Notes under the pieces: model-generated
Database searches by the model: none
Told to the model about the DNA's origin: nothing
The model's input: only the letters and a program-made list of their open reading frames with translations
Position numbers and translations under genes: made by a program
Assembly: GCA_023409535.1 (NCBI GenBank)
Contig: JAEYGZ010000036.1
Location: 1-64,000 of the forward strand
Reading direction: 5' to 3'
Origin: Bacillota bacterium
Lineage (GTDB): Bacteria; Bacillota; Clostridia; Lachnospirales; Lachnospiraceae
DNA: 64,000 bases
In this document: positions 23,469 to 32,617 of the stretch, one piece after another
How positions within the stretch are numbered: the first letter of the stretch is position 1
Layout: the number at the start of each line of letters is the position of its first letter

Positions 23469-25637
23469 ATGTTGGACAAAGACGAAAATGAAAAAAAATC
23501 ATCGGCAGCTGGGAAGGACCCTAAAATTAAGGTTTCCAAGCAGAAAAATACCGGCAAAAAGAATATATCAGAGACAATCAGCAAAAGACTGGAATTTTTA
23601 ACAGAAACAGGAGTATTTAAAAAGCTCTCCGGGATTCGGATTAAGCTTCTGCTAGGCTTTGCCTTTCCCGTAATTCTTATGGCAGTTTTTGGTATCATCT
23701 CTTACCTTAATTCAGCCGCAGCCATCAAGCATAATTTTGAAGCAATTGCTTCCGATGCATTAAATGCTGTGAAAGATAATATCTTCATGGGTATGGACGG
23801 AGTATCCGGTAAGTCTTATGCATTGTCGGATAACGATGCAATTAAGAATTATTATAATAATTTTGATAAGCTGAGCACAGCTGACCGGAATACGGCATTA
23901 GAACTTGTTGAGAATGAGCTGGCCAATGCAAAATCTTCCCTCTCCTATATCTATTCCATGCATATCATCGGAGAAAAGGGTACTTCGGTATCTACAGTTA
24001 CCGACCTGCCGGCAGATATTTATGACAAATTCCTGGAGTCGGAAGAGGGTAAGGTGATAGCATCCTCTACGGATCGTTATGTCTGGATCGGCAAGCATGG
24101 CGTAATAGATGAGAATACCCATAATATGCAGGTAAACTATGCAATCTCTTTGGTTCGTAAGATGGCGGAGAATAATGGCTACATTATCACGGACATTCCC
24201 AAGAAGTCGGTTTCCGATGCACTTGGCAGCCTTCATCTTGGAGATGGCAGTATCATCGGCTTTGTGACTGCAGATGGACTCGAAGTTCTGGCGAATACCG
24301 AGGAGACCTCCGTATTCAGCAGCCTGCAGTTCTATAAGGATGCAGCGGCAATGAATAAAGACAGCGGATATTCCTATGAGCGCTTCAACGGTAAGAGCTA
24401 TCTCTTTCTTTACAGTAAGGTTGGCAGTACCAAAGCATTTGTATGTGCCCTGGTTCCTCAGAGCGTCATAATTCAGAGCGTCCAGCCAATTAAGCTGTTA
24501 ACTATTATCTTTGTAGCGATTGCCTGTGTTGTGGCTGGTTTTGTCGGAACCATCATTGCCGGCGGAATTGGCAGCGAAATCATGAGATTAATGAAATCCA
24601 TTTCCCAGGCGGCAAAAGGTGATCTTACGACCAGGTTTGAAACAAAGCGTAAGGATGAATTCCTGATCCTGACCGACAGTCTGAGGGACATGGTTGCGGG
24701 AATGCGCAGCCTCATCGATAAAGTGATAACAGTCGGAAATACTGTGAATTCCTCCGCAGATACATTATCAACAACAACAGGAGATATTCTAAAATCCACT
24801 AAGGACATCTCTCTTGCAATTGACGAGATTGAGCAGGGTGTTGTTCAGCAGGCGGCGGATACCGAGCAGTGCTTAGGCCGGATGTCAAGCCTGTCGGATC
24901 GTATTACTTTGGTTTACGACAATACTTACGAAATAGAGCAGATTGCCAATGAAACAAAGGATATTGTCGGTGAGGGTATTACGATCATTGATGAACTGAA
25001 CAGTAAGTCCAGTGCAACGACAGATATCACCCATGTTGTGATTAATGAGATTGAAGATCTGGAGCTTCAGTCACGCAATATTGAAGAGTTTGTGGGCGTA
25101 ATCAATGATATTGCGGCACAAACCAATCTGTTGTCCTTAAATGCTTCTATCGAAGCCGCCAGAGCAGGAGAGGCAGGACGAGGCTTTGCGGTGGTAGCCG
25201 AGGAGATCCGTAAGCTGGCAGATCAGTCAATGAGAGCTTCCAGCCAGATCAATAATATCGTTAAGACCATTAAGGAGAAGACAAAGGGAACCGTTGCCTC
25301 TGCGAAGCAGGCGGAAAGTATTGTAGGATCTCAGATGGATGCCTTGGTTAAGACAGTCAATACCTTTGAGAACATCAATACCCATGTCGGAAGCCTGGTG
25401 AATAACTTAAAGAACATCGCAGAAGGTGTCAGAGGAATTGAAGGTGCGAAGGACGATACACTGGATGCGATCCGCAATATCTCAGCGGTATCCCAGCAGA
25501 CAGCTACCTCCTCGGAAGAGGTTAGCGCAACCGCGGTGAACCAGATTGCCTCTGTGGAATACTTGAGTAAATCTGCTACCGAGCTTGCCGAGGATGCAAA
25601 GAGACTGGAAGAAGCAATTAAGATATTTACAGTTTAG
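23469..25637 (+). CDS. Methyl-accepting chemotaxis protein
   Basis: 722 residues, starting TTG-rich text at 23469 (ATG at 23469 with GGGGGAATT upstream). A highly charged 50-residue cytoplasmic start precedes membrane helix 1 (61-80). An extracellular sensor of about 255 residues (dCache-like size, [24 protein letters not shown]) follows, then helix 2 (about 340-365), HAMP, and a long coiled coil with the signalling tip [20 protein letters not shown]. Such receptors control the CheA kinase. There are no other chemotaxis genes here. The ligand is unknown, and the N-terminal charged extension is unusual. A stem-loop terminator follows. Confidence 0.93.
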   Translation: MLDKDENEKKSSAAGKDPKIKVSKQKNTGKKNISETISKRLEFLTETGVFKKLSGIRIKLLLGFAFPVILMAVFGIISYLNSAAAIKHNFEAIASDALNAVKDNIFMGMDGVSGKSYALSDNDAIKNYYNNFDKLSTADRNTALELVENELANAKSSLSYIYSMHIIGEKGTSVSTVTDLPADIYDKFLESEEGKVIASSTDRYVWIGKHGVIDENTHNMQVNYAISLVRKMAENNGYIITDIPKKSVSDALGSLHLGDGSIIGFVTADGLEVLANTEETSVFSSLQFYKDAAAMNKDSGYSYERFNGKSYLFLYSKVGSTKAFVCALVPQSVIIQSVQPIKLLTIIFVAIACVVAGFVGTIIAGGIGSEIMRLMKSISQAAKGDLTTRFETKRKDEFLILTDSLRDMVAGMRSLIDKVITVGNTVNSSADTLSTTTGDILKSTKDISLAIDEIEQGVVQQAADTEQCLGRMSSLSDRITLVYDNTYEIEQIANETKDIVGEGITIIDELNSKSSATTDITHVVINEIEDLELQSRNIEEFVGVINDIAAQTNLLSLNASIEAARAGEAGRGFAVVAEEIRKLADQSMRASSQINNIVKTIKEKTKGTVASAKQAESIVGSQMDALVKTVNTFENINTHVGSLVNNLKNIAEGVRGIEGAKDDTLDAIRNISAVSQQTATSSEEVSATAVNQIASVEYLSKSATELAEDAKRLEEAIKIFTV

Positions 25638-25675
25638 TAATACATAGAAGCAGTGTACGAGTAAAATAGGTTAAT

Positions 25676-25724
25676 AAAAGGGAACCTCTCAGATTAGATA
25701 TTTCTATCTGGGAGGTTCCCTTTT
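25676..25724. terminator. Strong bidirectional terminator
   Basis: A 19-bp stem (AAAAGGGAACCTC... at 25676-25694 with its complement at 25706-25724, one G-T pair) and an 11-base loop, with T/A tracts on both strands. It separates the chemotaxis gene from the convergent permease gene. Confidence 0.92.
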
Positions 25725-25725
25725 A

Positions 25726-26550
25726 TTACTTGCTGAATTTTTTCTCAAAATAAGTGAGAAGCTTATATAATCCGGTGGCTACAACGCATAGGATAACAAT
25801 GGACATTATGACCCAATCCAGCTTAAATACCTGGCTGCCGTAGATGATCAGGTAACCGAGACCCGCTTTGGCAGCAAGGAATTCTCCGATAATTACACCC
25901 ACCAGGGACAGACCGATGTTTACCTTCATCTGGCTGATAATTGCGGGGATGTTGGATGGAAGTATCACCTTTAGAAGAATATCCTTCTTCTTGCCGCCCA
26001 AGGTATAAATCAGCTTGATTTTGTCCTGTTCAACCGTACGAAAACTGGAATGCAAACTAATAATTGTACCAAAAACTGCGACAGAGATGGCTGCAATGAT
26101 GATTGTTTTTATATTATTCCCAAGCCATACAATAAAAACAGGAGCCAAAGCTGATTTCGGCAGGCTGTTTAATACGATCAGATAGGGTTCGAGTACCTTT
26201 GATACACTTTCATTCCACCATAGAAGGACTGCCATCAGGATGCCGATTATATTAACCAGGGCGAAGCTGACTAAGGTCTCTGCCAGTGTTACTCCCACAT
26301 GAATCAGCAGTTCACCGTTCATAAGCATTTCAAGGATGGTTTGTATAATCCGGGACGGACTGGAAAATACAAAGGAATTTAATATCCCCAGTCTCGCGGT
26401 AAATTCCCATAGGAATACAAAGATAATCAGGATTGAGATCTGGTAGAAGCGAACCCATTTTTTACGGGTGGAATAACTTTTTAAATATGCTTGTTGAGCT
26501 GCGGAAATCCCTATGCTTTCACCGTGGATCTTTTTTTGTCTCCGGCTCAT
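25726..26550 (-). CDS. ABC transporter permease, SsuC/ThiX/TauC type
   Basis: 274 residues, about six membrane helices after a basic start (MSRRQKKIHG). The ATPase-contact loop is present: SFRTVEQDKIKLIYTLGGKKKDILLKVILPSNIPAI, followed by GLSLVGVIIGEFLAAKAGLGYLII, the typical ending of importer permeases for nitrate, sulfonate, taurine or thiamin precursors. The start overlaps the upstream ATPase gene by 32 bp, with GGAGC as ribosome binding site. No substrate-binding protein gene is adjacent, so the ligand cannot be inferred. Confidence 0.9.
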   Translation of the reverse strand: MSRRQKKIHGESIGISAAQQAYLKSYSTRKKWVRFYQISILIIFVFLWEFTARLGILNSFVFSSPSRIIQTILEMLMNGELLIHVGVTLAETLVSFALVNIIGILMAVLLWWNESVSKVLEPYLIVLNSLPKSALAPVFIVWLGNNIKTIIIAAISVAVFGTIISLHSSFRTVEQDKIKLIYTLGGKKKDILLKVILPSNIPAIISQMKVNIGLSLVGVIIGEFLAAKAGLGYLIIYGSQVFKLDWVIMSIVILCVVATGLYKLLTYFEKKFSK

Positions 26551-27310
26551 TGTTGATTAGCTCCTTCCATATCAAATTAAAGTACTCCTTGAATTCCGGG
26601 GCACTTCTTGAAGCGAATGGAGTGCGGTCTTCAAGGGAGAGGTTGATATCAAAAATATTCTTGACGGTTCCGGGACGGGAAGATAATACAATTACCCGGT
26701 CTCCCATACTGATAGCCTCGGAGATATCATGTGTGATGAGAATCGCAGTTTTATTCTCCTTACGAATAATACCCCAGATATCATCGGCAACCTCAAGCCG
26801 GGTCTGATAATCCAGGGCAGAAAAGGGCTCGTCAAGCAGAAGGATATCCGGTTCCAGCAGCAGAGTCCGTATGAGGGCGGTTCTCTGTCTCATGCCGCCG
26901 GATAATTCCGAAGGATAGGAATCCTTAAAGGTGATTAAACCGTAGGTATCCAGCAGATTATTTATTTGAACATAGCTGTTGTCGGACAGCTTATGCTGTA
27001 TTTCCAGACCAAGTGTGACATTACGCAGGGTGTTCCGCCAATCCAAAAGCTGATCCTTCTGAAGCATATAACCGATATTTTTCCCGGAAGCTTTGATGTC
27101 CTTACCATTGATATAGATATAACCGCTGCTTGGAGTAATCAATCCTGCAATCAGAGACAGCAGGGTTGACTTGCCGCAGCCGCTGGGGCCTACGATGGCA
27201 ACAAATTCACCGCTCTTAACATGAAAAGAAACATCGAATAATGCCGGTGTTTCTCCTTCGAGACTATGATAGGTATAGCTGAGGTGATCGATTTCCAGAA
27301 GTTCGTTCAT
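26519..27310 (-). CDS. ABC transporter ATP-binding protein, SsuB/ThiZ type
   Basis: 263 residues with all ATPase motifs: GPSGCGKSTLLSLIAG (Walker A), LSGGMRQRTALIR (signature), DILLLDEPFSALD (Walker B) and LITHDISEA (H-loop). The sequence class is that of the nitrate/sulfonate/taurine importers. It is the first gene of a two-gene minus-strand unit with the permease and is translationally coupled to it. The start follows GGAAGGAGGATGT. No thiamin riboswitch or other leader element was recognised upstream. Confidence 0.92.
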   Translation of the reverse strand: MNELLEIDHLSYTYHSLEGETPALFDVSFHVKSGEFVAIVGPSGCGKSTLLSLIAGLITPSSGYIYINGKDIKASGKNIGYMLQKDQLLDWRNTLRNVTLGLEIQHKLSDNSYVQINNLLDTYGLITFKDSYPSELSGGMRQRTALIRTLLLEPDILLLDEPFSALDYQTRLEVADDIWGIIRKENKTAILITHDISEAISMGDRVIVLSSRPGTVKNIFDINLSLEDRTPFASRSAPEFKEYFNLIWKELINNEPETKKDPR

Positions 27311-27477
27311 ACATCCTCCTTCCAGCGCAGAAGGAAAAACAATCCTTCACGCTGACCTCATTAACTTACTTATACAGTATTATATGATGCGGGAAAGGAG
27401 AGGTTCCATGAAACGACAGATAGAAGGCTGGCGAAAATGGTACTAAAATGTTGCGAAACAATCTGTCCCTGTGTAAC

Positions 27478-27514
27478 ATATCAATAGAGATATAACAGAT
27501 CCAGATATTGATAT
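27478..27514. repeat. Inverted repeat upstream of the GH43 gene
   Basis: ATATCAATA at 27478-27486 and TATTGATAT at 27506-27514 are exact reverse complements separated by 19 bases, about 66 bp ahead of the GH43 start. It may be a regulator site. No adjacent regulator gene exists. Confidence 0.45.
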
Positions 27515-27579
27515 ACTTAACGAACGCTTGGCACTACAGGTGAATATTAGTGTTCGGAATCTGACCAGGAGGACTTTAT

Positions 27580-29160
27580 ATGAACTGCATAACTAATCCG
27601 GTATTAAAGGGCTTTCATCCCGATCCATCCATTCTCAGAGTAGGAGAAGATTATTATATTGCGACCTCAACCTTTGAATGGTTTCCCGGTGTACAAATCC
27701 ATCATTCCAGGGATTTAGTTCACTGGAAGCTGATTGCCAGACCACTGAACCGAATCTCCCAGCTGGATATGCGCGGTGCAAACCCGTCCGAGGGTGTTTG
27801 GGCACCTTGCTTATCTTATGATAATGGGATGTTTTACCTGATTTATACAAATGTTAAGCGCTGGGGCTATGGCAGCGCCAGGGATTTGTATAATTATCTG
27901 GTGACGGCCGCGGATATCACCGGGGAATGGTCCGAGCCTGTATTCTTAAACTGCAGCGGCTTTGATCCTTCATTATTCCATGATGACAACGGACGCAAAT
28001 GGTTCGTAAACCAGCTTTGGGATCATCGAAAGGGCAGAAACCAATTTGCCGGTATTGTTTTACAGGAATATGATGCTGAGAAAAAGTGTCTGGTGGGTCC
28101 TATAAAGAATATCTTTACCGGTACGGATTTAGGGCTTGTGGAAGGCCCGCATCTGTATAAGAGAAACGGTTACTACTATTTACTTACGGCAGAAGGCGGC
28201 ACACGCTTTAAGCATGCGGTAACCTTTGCAAGATCAAGAAAGATTGACGGACCTTATGAACTGCATCCGAATAATCCTATTCTGACCTCCTATCTGGACC
28301 CGGCCCTGGAACTGCAGAAAGCAGGGCATGCAAGTCTTGTGGAGACTCAGAACGGAGAATGGTATATGGCACATTTGGTTGGAAGGCCGCTTCCTGCCAG
28401 AGGCCGCTGTATTCTGGGCAGAGAGACTGCAATTCAGAAGGCGGTATGGAAGGAAGATGACTGGCTTTATCTGGAGGCAGGAGGAAATGAGCCCCAGGTT
28501 CAGGTACCTGCACCGGAGCTGAAGGAGTGGGTATGGGAAGAGGAGTCCGCAAGAGACGAGTTTGATTCTGAACAGTTAAACATCCACTTCCAGAGTCTTC
28601 GCGTTCCGTTAGAAGAAGATTCCCTGACTCTGAAGGAACGTCCGGGATATTTAAGATTAAAGGGAACGGAGTCCTTACACTCCAGATTCCATCAGAGCTT
28701 AGTCGCAAGAAGGCAGCAGGCTTTCTGTTATACAGCTTCTACCGCAGTGGAGTTTGAGCCGGACAGCTTTCAGCAGATGGCCGGCCTGGTTGCCCTCTAT
28801 GATGTAAATAATTACTATTACCTGCATATTACTTTGGATGATTCAGGAAAGAAGGTTCTAAAGATTGCAAAATGCGATGCAGGCATCTATGATGAGCCGT
28901 TGGCTCAGGATATACTCATTGATGGTCTGACCGAATGTTATCTTAAGGTGGAGGTTGACTATCACCTGCTGCAGTTTTCCTATTCTGCAGACGGCAAAGA
29001 ATGGACTCTCATCGGACCAATCTTTGACGCGAGTACGCTGTCGGATGAATATACGGAGCCCTGCCGTTTTACAGGAGCATTTGTAGGCTTATGCTGCCAG
29101 GATCTGTCCGGACAGAGGAAGCATGCTGACTTTGATTTCTTCGAATATGTTGAAAGATAG
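27580..29160 (+). CDS. Glycoside hydrolase family 43 beta-xylosidase/alpha-arabinofuranosidase
   Basis: 526 residues. The GH43 five-blade propeller fills about 1-310: NPVLKGFHPDPS gives the base Asp15, CSGFDPSLFHD Asp129, and GLVEGPHLYKR the acid Glu188. A C-terminal beta-sandwich (about 330-525) with EFDSEQLNIHFQSLRVP and a Tyr/Leu-rich lectin-like end is typical of the XynB subgroup that removes xylose or arabinose from oligosaccharides. There is no signal peptide, so it works in the cytoplasm on imported xylan fragments. It stands alone with its own AGGAGGACTTTAT site; no transporter for its substrate is adjacent. Confidence 0.92.
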   Translation: MNCITNPVLKGFHPDPSILRVGEDYYIATSTFEWFPGVQIHHSRDLVHWKLIARPLNRISQLDMRGANPSEGVWAPCLSYDNGMFYLIYTNVKRWGYGSARDLYNYLVTAADITGEWSEPVFLNCSGFDPSLFHDDNGRKWFVNQLWDHRKGRNQFAGIVLQEYDAEKKCLVGPIKNIFTGTDLGLVEGPHLYKRNGYYYLLTAEGGTRFKHAVTFARSRKIDGPYELHPNNPILTSYLDPALELQKAGHASLVETQNGEWYMAHLVGRPLPARGRCILGRETAIQKAVWKEDDWLYLEAGGNEPQVQVPAPELKEWVWEEESARDEFDSEQLNIHFQSLRVPLEEDSLTLKERPGYLRLKGTESLHSRFHQSLVARRQQAFCYTASTAVEFEPDSFQQMAGLVALYDVNNYYYLHITLDDSGKKVLKIAKCDAGIYDEPLAQDILIDGLTECYLKVEVDYHLLQFSYSADGKEWTLIGPIFDASTLSDEYTEPCRFTGAFVGLCCQDLSGQRKHADFDFFEYVER

Positions 29161-29227
29161 CGGATATGCTAAATCATATTAAAGAAAGCTATGAGTATAA
29201 TGAACTAATCCAATATAATAGTCTGTG

Positions 29228-29256
29228 TTGACTTTAACAGATAGGGATACTATAAT
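29228..29256 (+). promoter_or_regulatory. Promoter of the glycine-cleavage operon
   Basis: TTGACT at 29228-29233, exactly 17 bp, TATAAT at 29251-29256. It is placed about 85 bp before the riboswitch core, so the transcript begins near 29263. Confidence 0.85.
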
Positions 29257-29340
29257 ACAATAGTATGGAACACGGCAAGTTCTGTTGGAATGTTATAATT
29301 TAGCTGCGATTATCCGCAGGAATATATCGGGTGAAGGGTT

Positions 29341-29512
29341 TGGGAGAGACTGCCGACAGGAAGGCAGCGCCGAAGGTGAATGCGAAAACTCTCAGGCAAA
29401 AGGACCAAATCTGGACGATACTCTGGAAAGCGAAGGTGCACCGAAGAAGCAATTTTCTGATTCTGATTCTGATCGGAGCAGGGGAGAATCTTTCAGGTAA
29501 ATCAACAGAGGC
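29341..29512 (+). ncRNA. Tandem glycine riboswitch (gcvT element)
   Basis: Two glycine aptamers can be read. The first has GGGAGAG, CGCCGAAGG, then ACTCTCAGGCAAAAGGAC (to about 29404). The second has CTCTGGAAAG, GCACCGAAGAAGCAA (29437-29452), then GAATCTTTCAGGTAAA (to about 29502). These are the conserved core strings of the family, with a short linker as in cooperative tandem forms. It sits directly ahead of a terminator and of gcvT. By family knowledge, glycine binding would prevent termination and turn on the glycine-cleavage genes. Confidence 0.93.
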
Positions 29513-29541
29513 GTATTGATTTATTCAGTACGTCTTTTTTT
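29509..29541 (+). terminator. Riboswitch-controlled terminator
   Basis: An 11-bp stem (AGGCGTATTGA with TCAGTACGTCT, two G-T pairs) is followed by seven Ts. The left side lies next to the end of the second aptamer, so aptamer folding can compete with it: the expression platform. Confidence 0.8.
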
Positions 29542-29692
29542 ATTGCCTTCCTATATGGGCAGAGGGACGGACTGAAAATAGTACTCTGTCCTTCCTTAAT
29601 TCTAAATTTTGTGCCGGTCTGATTTTAAGGGGGTTCAGAGTATAGTACTCCACGGAGTGCTGGAAATATTTTATATCAGAATGGAGGATATT

Positions 29693-30823
29693 ATGGAAAG
29701 AAAAACTCCCCTATATGACTGCCATGTCAAGGCAGGAGGAAAGATCGTCCCCTTTGCCGGCTATCTGCTGCCGGTTCAGTATGAGACGGGAGTAATCACG
29801 GAGCATATGGCGGTGCGTACCGTATGTGGTTTATTTGATGTTTCCCACATGGGCGAGGTACTGATTACCGGTAAGGATGCGTTAAAGAATGTGCAGCATC
29901 TGGTTACCAATGACTGCGGGCATATGTATGACGGGCAGGTAAAGTACAGCCCCATGTGCAATGAAAGCGGCGGTGTGGTGGATGACCTGTTGGTTTACCA
30001 AAGGAGTACGCAGGAGTATCTGATTGTAGTCAATGCTTCTAACCGTGCCAAGGATGTGGAATGGATGAAAGAGCATCTGATTGGAGAGGTTAAGCTTGAG
30101 GATATCTCCGATGAGATTGCCCAGCTTGCTCTTCAGGGACCAAGCGCGAAGGATATTCTGACAAAACTGGCAGGGGAAGAAGAACTTCCGGTAAAGTATT
30201 ACAGTTTCAGGGACAATGTTAAAGTGGCAGGAATGAATTGCCTGGTTTCTAAAACCGGTTATACAGGCGAAGACGGCTATGAGCTTTATTGCAGCAACGA
30301 GGATGCCCCTCGTTTGTGGGAGGAACTGCTTCGTGCCGGTAATTATGACATTGACACGAATGCAAGGAGTGCAGCGGCAAAGGAGGAGTATACCTTGGTT
30401 CCCTGCGGACTTGGAGCCAGAGATACCTTGCGTCTGGAGGCTGCAATGCCCCTATACGGGCATGAGATGGATGACACCATATCTCCCGTAGAGACAGGGC
30501 TTGGATTCGCAGTGAAGCTGGAGAAGGAGGACTTCATCGGCAAGGAGGGCATCCTTCACCGGGGAGAGATAACAAGAACAAGAGTCGGGCTTAATATTAC
30601 AGGAAGAGGTATCGCAAGAGAAGCATGTCCGGTATATGATAATAATGGGCAAATCGGTGTAACTACATCGGGAACCCATTGTCCTTATCTTGGACGTCCG
30701 GTTGCCATGGCACTTCTTGATACGGCACACAGCGTAATAGGAACACAGGTGGAAGTAGAGGTTAGAGGCAGAAGAATTACGGCGGAGGTTGTTTCATTAC
30801 CATTCTATAAAAGAGCTAAGTAA
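29693..30823 (+). CDS. gcvT: Glycine cleavage system T protein (aminomethyltransferase)
   Basis: 376 residues from the ATG at 29693, which follows ATGGAGGATATT; the open frame extends upstream but has no better start. Family motifs: RKTPLYDCHVKAGGKIVPFAGYLLPVQY, GLFDVSHMGEV, the folate region KYSPMCNESGGVVDDLLVY, RTGYTGEDGYEL-type text, and CGLGARDTLRLEAAMPLYGHEMD. It transfers the methylene group from the aminomethyl-lipoyl H protein to tetrahydrofolate and releases ammonia. A small extra stretch (about 228-243) precedes CGLGARD. First gene of the operon. Confidence 0.96.
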   Translation: MERKTPLYDCHVKAGGKIVPFAGYLLPVQYETGVITEHMAVRTVCGLFDVSHMGEVLITGKDALKNVQHLVTNDCGHMYDGQVKYSPMCNESGGVVDDLLVYQRSTQEYLIVVNASNRAKDVEWMKEHLIGEVKLEDISDEIAQLALQGPSAKDILTKLAGEEELPVKYYSFRDNVKVAGMNCLVSKTGYTGEDGYELYCSNEDAPRLWEELLRAGNYDIDTNARSAAAKEEYTLVPCGLGARDTLRLEAAMPLYGHEMDDTISPVETGLGFAVKLEKEDFIGKEGILHRGEITRTRVGLNITGRGIAREACPVYDNNGQIGVTTSGTHCPYLGRPVAMALLDTAHSVIGTQVEVEVRGRRITAEVVSLPFYKRAK

Positions 30824-30918
30824 TCCTCTGCAGGAGGATCGGGAACATGTGTCTTGTTAAGACGGTATTCAGCGGACAGAACCTATGGATAAAATAAAAT
30901 TCAGGAGGAATTTTGATT

Positions 30919-31281
30919 ATGAAGGAATTATTTTTTACAAAATCCCATGAGTGGGTAAAGTTTTTAGACGATACGACAGTAAGAATCGGTATCTCCGATT
31001 TTGCACAGGATCAGCTGGGTGATCTGGTATTTGTAAATCTTCCCGAGGTTGGAGACGAAGTAACCGCAGGAGATGAATTTGCCGATGTGGAATCCGTAAA
31101 AGCGGTATCTAATGTATACAGCCCTGTTACCGGCACGGTAAAGGCTGTGAATGAAGAGATCCTGGATCATCCGGAGTTAATTAACGAAGATGCTTATGAT
31201 GCCTGGTTCATAGAGGTTGAAAATGTAGTGGATCGCTCGGAACTGTTAACCCAAGAGGAATACGACGCGCTGAATGCATAA
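30919..31281 (+). CDS. gcvH: Glycine cleavage system H protein
   Basis: 120 residues from the ATG at 30919 (AGGAGGAATTTT upstream). It begins [14 protein letters not shown], the hallmark H-protein start, and has the lipoyl site [12 protein letters not shown] with Lys61. It carries the aminomethyl group on lipoamide between P, T and L proteins. The 95-bp gap after gcvT has no terminator. It ends 13 bp before gcvPA, so expression is coupled. Confidence 0.97.
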   Translation: MKELFFTKSHEWVKFLDDTTVRIGISDFAQDQLGDLVFVNLPEVGDEVTAGDEFADVESVKAVSNVYSPVTGTVKAVNEEILDHPELINEDAYDAWFIEVENVVDRSELLTQEEYDALNA

Positions 31282-31294
31282 GGGGGAGGACCGG

Positions 31295-32617
31295 ATGGGG
31301 ACCTATGTACCGAATACGCCGGGTGAACAGCAGCAAATGCTGGAGGAGCTTGGTGTTACTAATATCAGAGAACTGTTTCGTGCAGTTCCGGATCAGGTTT
31401 ATTTGAATACGCCGCAAAAGCTGTCAAGCGGCTTGTCAGAATTTGAAGTAAAGAGAAGGATGTCTGGGATTGCTTCAAAGAATAGAGTATTTCAGTCAAT
31501 CTTTCGCGGGGCGGGAGCTTATCACCACTATATTCCTTCCATTGTAACTCAAATCACCTCAAAGGAGGAGTTTGTAACTGCCTATACTCCTTATCAGGCG
31601 GAAATCAGCCAGGGTATTCTGCAGTCCATCTTTGAATATCAGACTATGATCTGTGAGCTGACCGGGATGGATGTATCCAATGCCTCCGTATATGACGGAG
31701 CGACCGCTGCTGCGGAAGCAGTGATAATGTGCAAGGAGAGGCAGAGACGGAAAGCTTTGGTTTCAGCTGCTGTTCATCCTCAGACCATAGAGACCGTCAG
31801 GACCTATTGTATGGGAACGGATCTGGAGCTGATTCTCATTCCTGTCAGAGAGGGCAAGACCGATCTGGAACAGCTGAAAGCATTGCAGGATCATGAAACT
31901 GCCTGTGTTCTGCTGCAGCAGCCGAATTTCTACGGACAGCTGGAGGATTGCGACACAGTGGGAGAGCTTTTGTCAGGATCAGAGATTAAATATATCATAA
32001 GCTGTAACCCGATTTCCCTTGGATTATTAAAGACACCGGCAGAGTATGGTGCCGATATTGCGGTAGGCGAGGGACAGCCGCTGGGAATGCCCTTGTCCTT
32101 CGGCGGCCCCTATCTCGGGTTTATGGCAGCCACAGAGAAGCTCATGAGAAGGCTGCCAGGAAGAATTGTGGGTGAGACAAAGGATGGTAAGGGAGAAAGA
32201 ACCTTTGTGCTGACCCTTCAGGCTAGAGAACAGCATATCCGCAGAGAGAAGGCTTCCAGCAATATTTGTTCCAATCAGGCGCTCTGTGCAATGACAGCCG
32301 CGGTATATCTGGATGCTATGGGGCAGAAGGGGGTATTCCGGGCAGCACAGCTTTCCATGTCAAAGGCACATTATCTGGCAGAGCGTTTATGTGAGCTGAA
32401 GAGCTTCCGCATGGCCCATACGGGAGAATATTTCAACGAATTTGTCACCGTTTATTCCGGTGATGTGGATAAATTACTTGCCGGACTTGAAGAGCGTGGA
32501 ATTCTTGGCGGCTATCCTCTCGGGAACGGGCAGCTTCTCTGGTGCGCAACCGAAATGAATACCAAAGAGGAAATGGACGTCTTACTATCAACCATCAAGG
32601 AGGTGCTTGACCTATGA
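31295..32617 (+). CDS. gcvPA: Glycine dehydrogenase (decarboxylating) subunit 1
   Basis: 440 residues from the ATG at 31295, preceded by AGGGGGAGGACCGG. It starts YVPNTPGEQQQMLEELGV, the usual opening of P-protein subunit 1. It continues with YHHYIPSIV, TAYTPYQAEISQGILQSIFEYQT and MTGMDVSNASVYDGATA-like text, then GGPYLGFMA and GRIVGET. With gcvPB it forms the pyridoxal-phosphate enzyme that decarboxylates glycine. The stop overlaps the gcvPB start by 4 bases. Confidence 0.96.
   Translation: MGTYVPNTPGEQQQMLEELGVTNIRELFRAVPDQVYLNTPQKLSSGLSEFEVKRRMSGIASKNRVFQSIFRGAGAYHHYIPSIVTQITSKEEFVTAYTPYQAEISQGILQSIFEYQTMICELTGMDVSNASVYDGATAAAEAVIMCKERQRRKALVSAAVHPQTIETVRTYCMGTDLELILIPVREGKTDLEQLKALQDHETACVLLQQPNFYGQLEDCDTVGELLSGSEIKYIISCNPISLGLLKTPAEYGADIAVGEGQPLGMPLSFGGPYLGFMAATEKLMRRLPGRIVGETKDGKGERTFVLTLQAREQHIRREKASSNICSNQALCAMTAAVYLDAMGQKGVFRAAQLSMSKAHYLAERLCELKSFRMAHTGEYFNEFVTVYSGDVDKLLAGLEERGILGGYPLGNGQLLWCATEMNTKEEMDVLLSTIKEVLDL

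Noticed and set aside
27311..27579. Thiamin riboswitch ahead of the SsuBC/ThiXZ-like ABC pair
   Set aside because: Conserved TPP riboswitch strings were looked for on the minus strand and not found, so thiamin-related transport is not supported.
29560..29690. T-box leader before gcvT
   Set aside because: Some pairing is possible (AGTACTC/GGAGTGCT), but there is no T-box bulge sequence or specifier stem. The tandem glycine riboswitch just upstream is sufficient.
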